Shown here piece after piece: positions 25,101-32,397 of a DNA stretch of 64,000 nucleotides. The position numbers and the translations under genes are program-made. Every line of letters begins with the position of its first letter. Positions within the stretch are counted from its first letter, which is position 1. Location: positions 56,471-120,470 of the forward strand of contig JACKAT010000013.1 in assembly GCA_020634935.1 (NCBI GenBank), in the 5' to 3' direction. Source of the stretch: Anaerolineales bacterium (GTDB lineage Bacteria; Chloroflexota; Anaerolineae; 4572-78; J111). Under the pieces are notes generated by a model. The model saw nothing but the letters and a program-made list of their open reading frames with translations. It made no database searches and was not told where the DNA came from.

Positions 25101-26888
25101 CCGACCGGCTTCAAACATATTGGTGGCCTCCAGTGCGGTCAAAGCGGCTTCGGCTTTTGCTTCGGCTACAAGAGCCTCATCTTCAGCAAGTTTAGCCTTG
25201 TTCGTTTCAGTAATGAGTTGTTGATTCGTGATTTCCAACTGCTCAGCTTGTTGTTGTGCTAGTTCAGTCTGTTGTTGTGCTATTATAGTCTGTTGTTTTG
25301 CTATAGTTTTTTCAACATTATTTCGCCACCAATAGTATCCAGCAATACCCAGGGTAATAAGGGTTGCGATGACCGCCAGCCATAGTATCTGGTTGATACG
25401 GGCTGTCTCGGCCATTTTTCGCTCTTTTTGGCGCTGGATTTCAGCCGACTTACTGGCCTCCAAAAATCGTTTGACCAGTTGTAGCTTGGCGTCGGGATCC
25501 TGCCAAGCTTCTGCTAAGCGATGACCTTGGTAGAGCTTACCCGCATTCTTGTCCAATTCCCAGGCCCTGGCGGCCTGAATCAAAGGATGTCGCTTCTGCC
25601 ACTCTATATTAGATTGTAAGATGGGTTCAATAAAACGCTCATGGGCTAACTCATACCATTGACTGCCGCCCGATCTTATTTCCCGGCGCACCAGGAGATA
25701 GTCGCGCCCCAACCGTTCAACCAGGTCTTGGTCCAATGTGCCGACTTTTTCGCCATCTAAAGAGACCAGATTTCGGATACGACTGGGGGTAATAAGTTCA
25801 TTTTCAAACCAGTAACGGATATCAAACTTGGTTCGGCCGGCGTTATCTTCGGCTAAGGCGTTGATAGCCTCGTCATAAAATTGTCTTAAAGCGGTATCGA
25901 CAAACTCGGCCACAGATTGGCCACTTGTTTTCTTAGCCTGGTCTTCCAAATTCGCCAGGGTAATACGCTTGTCTAATCGGCTTTTATTCAAACCGTTCCA
26001 AAGCTGCAAGCAAACGACCTGAAGCTGAACCGGCTCGACAAATTCTCCATAAATCTGTTGCTGGGCCTCGCCTGCCACGCGAGTGGTATGAATTTGCCGC
26101 AAATTCCGGCTCAACTCTTCAGCCGCCTTCAGATCGAATTTCCAGCCAAACCTGTCTTCTTCAACCGGCTTCATGATGGCTTCCAAAGCAGATTTTTCAT
26201 TCATGCGTTGCATATAGTAGCGGGCTTTTAGACCGCCGGGTAGGTGATGAGCATAGGGGTCTAGTCCGGCTACATAATCCTCCCGCAAGCTCAAGACGAC
26301 CCACAACCAGCGGTCGCGCTGCATCGCCAGGCTCAGTTGCTCGAAGAAATTGGTCCGTTGCTTCCAAATTTCGGAGTGATTGAGATGGGCATTTAAAATT
26401 TCCTCAAATTGATCAATAATCAACACCCGCGGCTTGGGTTTATAATTGGAGGGATATTGATAGGTATCGTCAAAATAAAATGTTTCTTTTTCACAAACTA
26501 CGTGATTCAGAAAATCAACCAGAGTCTTCTGAGTGAATTTATGGCGCAAAGCTTGATCCTGGGCCGCGTCGCGTATCTCTTTACCCTGGTCCAGGGTCAA
26601 TAATAGATTATAAACAAATAAATTATCTACCTCAGCCACGGGATTCGACTCACCGCTAACGCGACCAACTGGCAGAACTTCAAACCCCTTGCCTTCTAGC
26701 CCCGGAATGAGCCTGGTATTAATCAGAGAACTTTTACCGGCGCCCGACTGGGCATAAAACAAGACACAACGCTGGGAACTGACCAACGCTAACAGATCTC
26801 TGGCTTCGCTGTCTCGCCCAAAAAAAATATCTTTTTCGTTTATCGTAAATGTCTGAGGGCCAATGTAGGGGGTATCCTTAAGGGTCAT
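19149..26888 (-). CDS. Giant STAND NTPase with WD40 propellers, ten PPC-like domains and TPR
   Basis: 2,579 residues from ATG 26888. AAGGAGA lies upstream and the ATG overlaps the stop of the SIR2 gene as ATGA. Residues 1-480 form an nSTAND1-type NTPase: FFGRDSEARDLL, Walker A QSGAGKSS (47-54), Walker B RVLIIDQFEEI (153-163). A membrane helix lies near 498-520, followed by a Gln-rich coiled coil. Residues about 625-1260 are WD40 repeats, four nearly identical (VNSVAFSPDGAQI). TPR-like helices lie near 1290-1400. About 1413-2423 holds ten beta-sandwich domains of about 105 residues, each of the form IxxGxxxxxxL...WxFxGxxGxxVxI...YTLxL, matching bacterial pre-peptidase C-terminal (PPC) domains. 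The C-terminus has TPRs. It probably senses a trigger with its repeats and gates neighbouring effectors by NTP hydrolysis. Confidence 0.88.
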   Translation of the reverse strand: MTLKDTPYIGPQTFTINEKDIFFGRDSEARDLLALVSSQRCVLFYAQSGAGKSSLINTRLIPGLEGKGFEVLPVGRVSGESNPVAEVDNLFVYNLLLTLDQGKEIRDAAQDQALRHKFTQKTLVDFLNHVVCEKETFYFDDTYQYPSNYKPKPRVLIIDQFEEILNAHLNHSEIWKQRTNFFEQLSLAMQRDRWLWVVLSLREDYVAGLDPYAHHLPGGLKARYYMQRMNEKSALEAIMKPVEEDRFGWKFDLKAAEELSRNLRQIHTTRVAGEAQQQIYGEFVEPVQLQVVCLQLWNGLNKSRLDKRITLANLEDQAKKTSGQSVAEFVDTALRQFYDEAINALAEDNAGRTKFDIRYWFENELITPSRIRNLVSLDGEKVGTLDQDLVERLGRDYLLVRREIRSGGSQWYELAHERFIEPILQSNIEWQKRHPLIQAARAWELDKNAGKLYQGHRLAEAWQDPDAKLQLVKRFLEASKSAEIQRQKERKMAETARINQILWLAVIATLITLGIAGYYWWRNNVEKTIAKQQTIIAQQQTELAQQQAEQLEITNQQLITETNKAKLAEDEALVAEAKAEAALTALEATNMFEAGRYETGLLLSLEALKISSDTVKAQDVLLRGLQRGRLPLEHDAAVRAVAFNPNRETMVSADDKGTLKLWNASSRTLSQQIELDDKAKVTALAFAPDGQRLVVASCTLVNDYECNESKLTVWNPTRDSQTTLLTNTTQINSVAFSPDGAHVAGGDADGIIWVWNAAGGQELHQLTGHTNGVNSVAFSPDGAQIVSGSADSTVRLWDVATGEELHRLAGHTGWVNSVAFSPDGAQIISGGDEGLVQVWDVATGEELHRLAGHTNWVNSVAFSPDGAQIVSGSADRTVRLWDAATGQELQQLVGHTSEVNSVAFSLDGAQIISGANDRTVRLWNPNRQENLGQRLGGHGNEVSSVAFYPNENEHLLASGSCNQDCSQGEIRWWHESGELRATWQPAGLTDRVNSLAFDQNGEWLASSTENDPDIHLYQIKTTPILTSSPPITLSGHSQGVNRVVFSPDGTKLASMGQDNQLILWENWSPHVISKPLTSTLAMTNIGDIKDIAFDPDSSRVAAVMSTTDNKGSPSYLVVWHFLASGKIWSDLVPGLREGTLSSLSFSPDGEFIFTGTDQGNIVVWDAEKLQPIGQPYPGHSGPVRQLIFGPDKNKGRLISAAADGLILWQLEAEKLQRVGDAFKGDPLGIRAAVFNAQGTMLASAGQGGNLELWSITPAAWVTQACALAGRNLTYEEWGSSTIGQEPESRYHKTCDDFDVHPSVVEAWVNQGQQYLLNGYLKDEADKSFKSAVAFKPGLKADLATMSAIGDLMAEGRKFIELNKYDQALASLNQAVALDPEFDLMNQKQPLVELYENLCTQDLEEACSRAKKLVQKEIQLGQIMTGTITSVENNQIWIFKAGKDQTVTISMNKVGADSALDTYLTLKDETGDVLTRIDDFEGNLNARIDGFSILADQTYQIEASAYAGIGNYTLSVAETHIEPIAFGEQKQAKLQDDIRWTFEGQPDDVVSIVMRSNSGNINPWLTLWDANGYQVDSYSASSLQEARIKNRYPLSDAGPYTIRARADRTEGAYTLTLVKQTDAGELQLGDDPQSGTLEANGIDAWQFEAESGRIIAVNLVAQSDTFQPRLTLLDAYGDKRLEDDGAAGAAGFNYYIPETNYGPDTYTLLVEGMQGSEGRYTLGLQPEQPNRIEIGDRVTATAKDGQLWTFDGQAGQQIRVTLSPSNDNDAALTAYDQTGQELAFSDTNPVGPGAAINRLALSETGPYTLTISADSLNTYDLHLTELQPEGIQFDNPVFAELEDNKVLTFTGQPGQVVNIDLVGSQQIELALLGPANEPVASTTESSGQAATGASSLRYTRLPAAGPYTIVPIAAEETGIYKLSFKPAPVETLAYGTHVTGSLESGVIWQFEGEAGQVIAIETDDITSGATPSFELWRSSGEDVAERFESSLSYYSLPASDTYTIIPKEPTKQGDYGLLLRTYPIESIAYGAVVTGNLAAKTLWQFEAEAGDIVSIAMDDVGSGIDPVLKLKRAIDDVSRDDDSGGNGNALIRRLRFDTPGLYTIIPQDYSGAATGGYTLTLEVETPVGTIEIGASEPGQIQPNSSEAWTFAGQAGDIVAVTLAADSPELTPKVTLFDSSGSVMAEAEVEDNRLTTSFEFYFFQTDSYTFVVEGDKGQSGPYTLTVEPKTAAPIEIGETHTSNVAETATWTLSSQTGELVDIELQTNAVENYVRLKLYGPDGDLMAENDGVDRTTLRRDLASKMDYTLVINASDAEPYTLAIRPVETKNLSIGEPTTAAITDSVLFTFEAEVGDLVTVAMTATNENNLDTRLTLTGPDGNEVASNDDSPAGGTNSLIRNQLITTGGRYIIVPDAYSGSGTYTISLSAGQLDPNDAAAYYKRAKAYVFQEDYEAAKDDYPKAAADLQQVIDLAPDDYDNHNALCWAGSLLGHAAEVMPACERAVELAPDQGDAHGSRGLARALTGDRAGASADFRLASDWWNDNDPSRPWSKLEAKWADDLDRNLDINDLFNEEYLSELRFK

Positions 26889-28255
26889 GGGGTTAGTCTC
26901 CTTTGGTGCCATTCCTGCCATAAAGCCTGGACAAAATTGGCTGTATTACTCAAAACCACCGAAAATCGGGCCGAACGAAAATATCGCTTCAAATATAGCT
27001 GGGCTTGGGCGACATCCTGAATATTTTCCTGATCTTCAGGGTCGAGTTGAAGGGCGACACTAAATTTACGGTTATCGGCATTATTGGTGGTCAACAACCC
27101 CCGAAACAAGATGCGAAAATCCCAATCTTGTAAACGATATCCCAATAATAGCAGGGCGGAGTCGGTTAGCGCTTCTCTAATGTACAGCGGAATAATGGGG
27201 GCCAAACTATTGGTATCTTTGGTCATTGCTACCAGAAAATCCAGATAATCATCCTCGCTGAGTACCAGCGAATTAGGATAATGCTCGAAACCATATAAGT
27301 GATAGACAACCGGGTTGTTCGGGGTGGGTTCAAACTCCAAATTGGTGCGATGTTCGGGCGGGATGTTACTTGGCTCACCCCTATAAAAACAGATTTGCGT
27401 TTGCGGCTGTTTGCCTTCGGCTTGAAGTAATCGCTCTAAGAAATCGTAATAGCTGGTCGTGATATAAATCTTGATCGGCAGCTTGGCCAATTTTTGCAAT
27501 ACATCAGGGTATTGCTTATTAAATCTAGGGTAGCCCAAGTCTTGCGTCAGGTCAGCGAAGCTATATTCCTCTTCGGCTAACTCTTCCAACTCTACCCGCA
27601 ATGATTGAGGAACGGCTTGATCTCGTTTAGCAATTTGCAGCAAGACCCGCTTTAGGAAGGTTAAATAATTTTCATTGGCTATCAGTTTTATGTAATGAGC
27701 GGTAACTCCCTCAAGGTGATCGCCTTCGGGTATGAGCTGCCGATACTGAGCCACCCGGGCTAAATGATTATATTGAGCCACCCCTCTCAAATGTTTTTCA
27801 ATTTGCAAAAGATCGCGGACAACATGGGCTAAATGATGGACTAACTCATTATCAGATTGATCTTCGGTCAAAACTGCGGGATATTTTTGGTGTAACTCTC
27901 TCAATGAAAGGGGTAACGTAGGAATACCGAACGGATATCGATCCTTAAAACTATTAGCCCAATGTTGGGCTAATTCCTGTTCGATGTTGGCCAGGTCTGG
28001 CACAACAAGTTCAGACGCATCATCAATGCCCAGGTTTTTGTTAAAATCGGGATCCAGGATCCAATCCATACGAACGGAATTACTAATAATGGGCAGTAAG
28101 TATCCATTTTGATCGCCCTGTTCGAGGTGTTTGATCAAATGTCTAATTTCTGGCACACTTACCTGCTCTTGTTTTTCTGCGTCCTTACTCTCGTCGGAAT
28201 CACCTAAAAACCCAAACGGATCATCACTATCAACATAGCCATAGCGTCCTGACAT
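26885..28255 (-). CDS. SIR2-like domain protein (putative NAD-linked effector)
   Basis: 456 residues, AAGGAGG before ATG 28255. The N-terminal 70 residues are acidic and unstructured. The C-terminal half shows SIR2-like motifs: KIYITTSYYDFLERLL (the TT-N/S-YD element), VVYHLYGFEHYPNSLVLSEDDYLDFL (the H-x-x-G and later acidic helix), and LLLLGYRLQDWDFRILFRGLL. These are typical of the SIR2-like proteins (SIR2_2 group) in conflict operons, several of which deplete NAD. It lacks the zinc-binding cysteines of sirtuin deacetylases. It sits 18 bases after the CHAT gene and overlaps the STAND gene by 4 bases, so it is translated as part of one operon. The substrate is inferred from family knowledge only. 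Confidence 0.8.
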   Translation of the reverse strand: MSGRYGYVDSDDPFGFLGDSDESKDAEKQEQVSVPEIRHLIKHLEQGDQNGYLLPIISNSVRMDWILDPDFNKNLGIDDASELVVPDLANIEQELAQHWANSFKDRYPFGIPTLPLSLRELHQKYPAVLTEDQSDNELVHHLAHVVRDLLQIEKHLRGVAQYNHLARVAQYRQLIPEGDHLEGVTAHYIKLIANENYLTFLKRVLLQIAKRDQAVPQSLRVELEELAEEEYSFADLTQDLGYPRFNKQYPDVLQKLAKLPIKIYITTSYYDFLERLLQAEGKQPQTQICFYRGEPSNIPPEHRTNLEFEPTPNNPVVYHLYGFEHYPNSLVLSEDDYLDFLVAMTKDTNSLAPIIPLYIREALTDSALLLLGYRLQDWDFRILFRGLLTTNNADNRKFSVALQLDPEDQENIQDVAQAQLYLKRYFRSARFSVVLSNTANFVQALWQEWHQRRLTP

Positions 28256-28273
28256 CCTAACCTCCTTAAATCA

Positions 28274-30079
28274 TTAAGATTGGCTTTTTGGTTTAGGCCA
28301 CAAAACCACCCGAAAACCGTACCGATTGCCACGCGGACCCCGATGATAGGGTAAAAAAGCGCCCCGGATACTGTATCTACCGGGTTCATCATTAATTGCC
28401 GCCTTATCGCCGCGATAAACCCGATACATATAGTGTCCAGCCCCTAATTTATTCCGGTCTTCATCTTCATTCGGGTAGGGATAGTTAAATTTCTCATCCG
28501 GCTGAGCGCGGCTCACCCCCCAAATGGTCCGGGTCCATTCTCGCACCTGGCCCCATTGAAGTTCATTGCCATCACCTTGTTGGACCGCCTTCTCCCATTG
28601 AGCTTCGGTTGGCAGCGAGTACTCTTTGCCTGTCTTCTTTTTCAACCATTCACAATATGCCACGGCCTCAAACCAGGTAACACCTTGAACTGGCTCCGTC
28701 TCATTACTGCCGGCTGGTGGAGCAGTTTTTGACCAACCCGGCGGGGAGGGAACCCTATTTCCAACTTCACGCAAGAAAACACCATACTGTTTGATACTGA
28801 TCGGCGCTTGGCTAATCCAATACTTTGGCAGATGAATTTCTGCCGGGGGAGTCTCATGCTCCGGAATACCCTGGCCCGGTTCGCTGCCTATGGTGAACTT
28901 CCCAGCAGAAATCGCAATCATTTTGGGTTCAAAGGGAAAGGGCGGCGGCATGTCATCTTCAATCCATAACCGGCCGCTGTTAGAACGCATAAACAAGACC
29001 GGCATCCACCAATCAGGGCGCTGCTGGACCTTGCTCCGAGCGATGGCCACCGCCCGGTCGATCCGACCATCTGCCTCTAGTTCTCTGAAGAGGATAGGCA
29101 TGAAAAGCTCTACAGTTTTTATCTTGATACTGCCTTGCATGGCCAATACAGCCGGAATACCAGCCCTGGCCAGTTGAGGGCCAAGCGCGGCTAAAGCCCC
29201 CTCTTGGTCGCTCGTGCGGGGTTGGTCTCCACTACCCGCGCTCTGGCAAGAGGCCAGAATAACTAAAAGCGGTGGTTGTTCAAGGTTTTTTAAGCGGGTA
29301 ACGAAATCCTGACCGGGTATATAGTTTCGCTTATCAGCCTCATCCGGATCGAGCCAAAGTTTGGTCTCACCATCATTTAGAAGGCCGTGACATACCAGAT
29401 AAAGGATGGAATACCCCTTTTGAAGTTCGTCATGGATTTGAGGCAGCGAGGACTGTCCCCTAATATCTATCCCTTCAAAGTAGCTGGGGTCTTCGACCTT
29501 ACCCAAGGCCGTAATCTTGATGTCACCCAAACCTTCCCTAGCCCGCCGCAGTTCGCCATCAACATTAATAGGCGTGAGAACATCGTGCTTCTGCAAAATA
29601 TCCGGATTAGCCACAGCCACTAAGGCTTTTAAGTCGCTCTTAGGGCCGGGACCAAAGGGTTTACCTTTATTATTAATAAAAAATCGAGAAAAGAGACACC
29701 CCGGATCGGTCAAGAGGCGGCTAGCGTTGTCTTGAGGATCATACAATGTTTCCCAACGCAAGCTGTGTAATTCGGCTGCCTCTTGACCGATAGCCAGACG
29801 AAGGCGAAGAGGAACTTTGGCTTGTCTGGCAGCAGAACGGGCCTCAATGAATTGGTCTGAAATGACCTTATTCTTAAATAGATAGTCAACTAACTTCTGA
29901 CCATAATCATCATGGCTTAAATGATACTTTTTCAGTTCTTTGGCATCGATGGGAATTACTGGTTTTTCCCCAGGACTGGAGACGCCATCGGCGCCGGGCG
30001 AGGTGTAACGCAAGTCGATTTTATAGGTTCCCGCTTCATGGGGGTTGATGCCTATCTCCAAATCAGCATAATCCGCCAT
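28274..30079 (-). CDS. CHAT protease fused to formylglycine-generating-enzyme-like (FGE/SUMF1) domain
   Basis: 601 residues from ATG 30079 (AAAGGAAG upstream). Residues 1-375 are a CHAT (caspase-clan) domain: AAELHSLRWETLYDP, the catalytic His in ILYLVCHGLLNDG (near 231), the catalytic Cys in LVILASCQSAG (near 278), and GIPAVLAMQGSI. Residues about 390-600 are an FGE/SUMF1 fold: MIAISAGKFTIGSEPGQG, PVQGVTWFEAVAYCEWLKKKTGKEYSLPTEAQWEKA, QVREWTRT, RYSIRGAF, NRYGFRVVL. This second domain has a C-type-lectin-like scaffold and here is likely a recognition module. The gene lies 51 bases after the subtilase and 18 before the SIR2 gene. A remnant of a related CHAT gene is at 38025-38174. Confidence 0.87.
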   Translation of the reverse strand: MADYADLEIGINPHEAGTYKIDLRYTSPGADGVSSPGEKPVIPIDAKELKKYHLSHDDYGQKLVDYLFKNKVISDQFIEARSAARQAKVPLRLRLAIGQEAAELHSLRWETLYDPQDNASRLLTDPGCLFSRFFINNKGKPFGPGPKSDLKALVAVANPDILQKHDVLTPINVDGELRRAREGLGDIKITALGKVEDPSYFEGIDIRGQSSLPQIHDELQKGYSILYLVCHGLLNDGETKLWLDPDEADKRNYIPGQDFVTRLKNLEQPPLLVILASCQSAGSGDQPRTSDQEGALAALGPQLARAGIPAVLAMQGSIKIKTVELFMPILFRELEADGRIDRAVAIARSKVQQRPDWWMPVLFMRSNSGRLWIEDDMPPPFPFEPKMIAISAGKFTIGSEPGQGIPEHETPPAEIHLPKYWISQAPISIKQYGVFLREVGNRVPSPPGWSKTAPPAGSNETEPVQGVTWFEAVAYCEWLKKKTGKEYSLPTEAQWEKAVQQGDGNELQWGQVREWTRTIWGVSRAQPDEKFNYPYPNEDEDRNKLGAGHYMYRVYRGDKAAINDEPGRYSIRGAFLPYHRGPRGNRYGFRVVLWPKPKSQS

Positions 30080-30130
30080 CGCTCTTCCTTTCTTTGCTCG
30101 CTCCAATAGCCCAAGTAGTTGTAACAGAGG

Positions 30131-31267
30131 CTAGCTCGTAGCTATACTTTTCTCCAACAGCTGCTTCTGCAAATGCCGCCGCACAGCATCCACCGCCGAT
30201 AGGGCATCGACCCGAATATATTCCAGATGGGTGTGTTGCACATTGTCATGTTCATCATCGCCATCGTAGATAGGCGCCCCACCCCGGCGCAGCCAGGTAA
30301 CCAGGTCGTCTACTTCCGGCAATTGGCCGGTGGCTCGCCGGTAGAACTCCTGCATGAGCAAAATGACGCCCACGATAACGGGTGTCGCCTGGCTGGTGCC
30401 GTGTTGGATCGACTCGCCGTGAGGGCCGTTGATCCCGGAAGAGGTAACAGGCGCCCCCGGAGCAAAAATATCGGTGTAGGTGTCGGAATTTTTGGTGGGA
30501 TGCAGGCGTTGGGAAAAGGGCGTGATTTGTCCGGCTTTAGACGAGTAAGCTATGGCCCCGCTGTGGTACTGGAAACCGCCCTCATCCGCATCATAAACCG
30601 CCCCAACGCTGACGCACTCACGGAGAATGGCCGGGTAGCTCATCCCCTGTTGGCTGTGGTGCGGGAAGAAGTCATTACCGGCTGCAATCACGACAGCCAC
30701 CTGGGCCGCCTTCAAGGTCCGAATTTTGGTCTGCATCGTTTCTATGGCATAAGGAATGCCATCCTCAGCCGTGTAATTTTGGCCATCGCCCAACGACATA
30801 CAGACGGCCGAGATATTATAACGTACCCGATTTTCGATGACCCAATCCAGGGCTTGTTCAATCCAGACGAAACTACCCCCACTGGTATTACGCAATACTT
30901 TTAACGGAATAATATTGGCCGCCGGAGCGATACCTTTGTGATCGCCGTTAGCCACAATAATCCCTCCCACGTTCGTGCCATGCCCGTTGCCGTCAGTGGC
31001 ATCATCGGCATTGTTATTGTTGTCGGGAGTAAAGTTGCGCTGAGCCACCACCCGGCCGGCAAAGTCAATGTGGATGGGGTTAAGACCGGTATCGAGTACG
31101 GCCACGGTTAAGCCATTGCCCGTCACCCCAAACGCCTGACGGGCCTGAGGCGCCATCAAAAAACGGTCGATTTCGAGATCGAAGGCAAATTCTGGCGAAT
31201 CAAACTGCATCGGCGGCTCTACCGGATTAATCTCAGCGGGTATTTGTGGTGTATCTGTCATCATCAT
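30131..31267 (-). CDS. Subtilisin-like serine protease (S8), probably cytoplasmic
   Basis: 378 residues. The complete triad is visible: Asp59 in VAVLDTGLNP, His96 in DGNGHGTNVGGI, Ser292 in HGTSQATPV, plus the oxyanion Asn in AAGND (near 199). There is no signal peptide and only a short N-terminal extension instead of a long propeptide, as in intracellular subtilases. AAGGAGA precedes a triple ATG (31267, 31264, 31261), so the exact first codon is uncertain by two residues. It begins the tight S8-CHAT-SIR2-STAND-patatin series. Paired proteases of clan SB (S8) and CD (CHAT) in one operon suggest a proteolytic cascade or alternative effectors; that is inference. Confidence 0.92.
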   Translation of the reverse strand: MMMTDTPQIPAEINPVEPPMQFDSPEFAFDLEIDRFLMAPQARQAFGVTGNGLTVAVLDTGLNPIHIDFAGRVVAQRNFTPDNNNNADDATDGNGHGTNVGGIIVANGDHKGIAPAANIIPLKVLRNTSGGSFVWIEQALDWVIENRVRYNISAVCMSLGDGQNYTAEDGIPYAIETMQTKIRTLKAAQVAVVIAAGNDFFPHHSQQGMSYPAILRECVSVGAVYDADEGGFQYHSGAIAYSSKAGQITPFSQRLHPTKNSDTYTDIFAPGAPVTSSGINGPHGESIQHGTSQATPVIVGVILLMQEFYRRATGQLPEVDDLVTWLRRGGAPIYDGDDEHDNVQHTHLEYIRVDALSAVDAVRRHLQKQLLEKSIATS

Positions 31268-31391
31268 TCTCCTTAGATAAAGTAGTTAATTTGAGCCAAA
31301 GCCAGGGATTGCTTGGCCTTAGCGATTTTTTTCGATATAGGTCCGGCCTAAACTCACTTCAGGTGACTTCATCCCTAAGTGACTACTCAGG

Positions 31392-32093
31392 CTACATATG
31401 CTTCTTGAGGAAAGAAATATCGTCCTCGGCCTGCTTTAAAGTTTCCGCTAACGCAGCGACCTGCGTTGCCAGATTTTGCAGGTTCTCGCCCCCTTGTTGG
31501 GTTTCAAGGACCTGGTCGATACGGGTTTGAAGCGATTTCAACGTTTTATCGATTCGATCCAGCCGTGGACCTCGTGGTTCAATGTCTTCGCGCCGGCGTT
31601 GAAAGGTTAATTTAACCCCGGAATGGATAAAGGGGCCGCCTGCCTCGGTGTTGATCCATTTTAGCGAATGGACGATAACGCTCGGTAATTCCAATTTGCC
31701 CGTGCTTACGTCCCAGATCCAAACCGTTTCACCGGTTTTTGGACCGGTAGTATGTTGGGCATACCCCATCCGATTGGTTCGCTGGGCGTTGCCCCGAATA
31801 TCTCCCGGACTATTGGTCCAGAAGTTATCCCTTGGTTTTAGGCCATTCAGATTTTTACCCGAACTAAAACCAAATATGACCCACACGCCCTGCAAGGGAT
31901 CGCCGTGTTCATCAATTACCTCAACCTGGTGGGCCTGCTCAATCCAAGCCGGCTCGACGCCGACTAAAACGTACTGCCCCGGATTCTTGTTAGTAAGCTG
32001 GGGATGGGCCACGTCACCAATCTTAAACGCATCCATCTCTCGGGGAATCCCCCCTAACGCCTCGTAACCATATCGATCTTTTTCTTCGCTCAT
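31392..32093 (-). CDS. Unknown protein with beta-sandwich-like domain and C-terminal coiled coil
   Basis: 233 residues, AAAGGAA before ATG. I do not recognise it. The middle (YVLVGVEPAWIEQAHQVEVIDEHGDPLQGVWVIFGF) has the strand-turn pattern of an Ig/SpaA-like domain and is followed by a Gly/Asn/Trp-rich stretch. Residues 185-230 (LDRIDKTLKSLQTRIDQVLETQ, then LQNLATQVAALAETLKQAEDDISFLKKH) form a clear heptad coiled coil suited to trimer or dimer assembly. No signal peptide. It lies 124 bases upstream of the subtilase and downstream of a MITE (32128-32258). The coiled coil suggests a structural or adaptor role. Confidence 0.8.
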   Translation of the reverse strand: MSEEKDRYGYEALGGIPREMDAFKIGDVAHPQLTNKNPGQYVLVGVEPAWIEQAHQVEVIDEHGDPLQGVWVIFGFSSGKNLNGLKPRDNFWTNSPGDIRGNAQRTNRMGYAQHTTGPKTGETVWIWDVSTGKLELPSVIVHSLKWINTEAGGPFIHSGVKLTFQRRREDIEPRGPRLDRIDKTLKSLQTRIDQVLETQQGGENLQNLATQVAALAETLKQAEDDISFLKKHM

Positions 32094-32127
32094 TTTGTGA
32101 TTCCTTTCGATAATGTGTAACTATTCT

Positions 32128-32258
32128 AGGACTTACGCAGTTGGGTGTATTGAACCAGGTGACAGTCACTTAGACGTGATAAATCGACTTGTTGGGGCTT
32201 AAACGGATGTTCATTTTCGGCAAAAGTGACTGTCACCTTTTGAATTGCGTAACTCCTA
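32128..32258. mobile_element. 131-bp MITE, copy 1, with 6-bp target-site duplication
   Basis: It starts AGGACTTACGCAGTT and ends AATTGCGTAACTCCTA. Internal inverted arms GGTGACAGTCACTT / AAGTGACTGTCACC add a second stem. It is flanked by TATTCT on both sides (32122-32127 and 32259-32264), a target-site duplication. There is no coding capacity. Copy 2 (37441-37571) is the same sequence in the opposite orientation; copy 3 is at 53888-54018. Confidence 0.9.
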
Positions 32259-32397
32259 TATTCTTTCAATGAATTTCTTAACTTTAGACAACGTCCGGTT
32301 CAAACGAGTTTAAGAGACTGAACCGTTTCAAATGCTTCTTGCAGTAATCCGCCAAATACCAGTTCACCCGCGTCGCCATCTCCGTGCGTCAAATTTT

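Noticed and set aside
28274..30079. Sulfatase-activating enzyme role for the FGE domain
   Set aside because: Fused to a CHAT protease in an effector operon, with no sulfatase near; a binding role is more likely.
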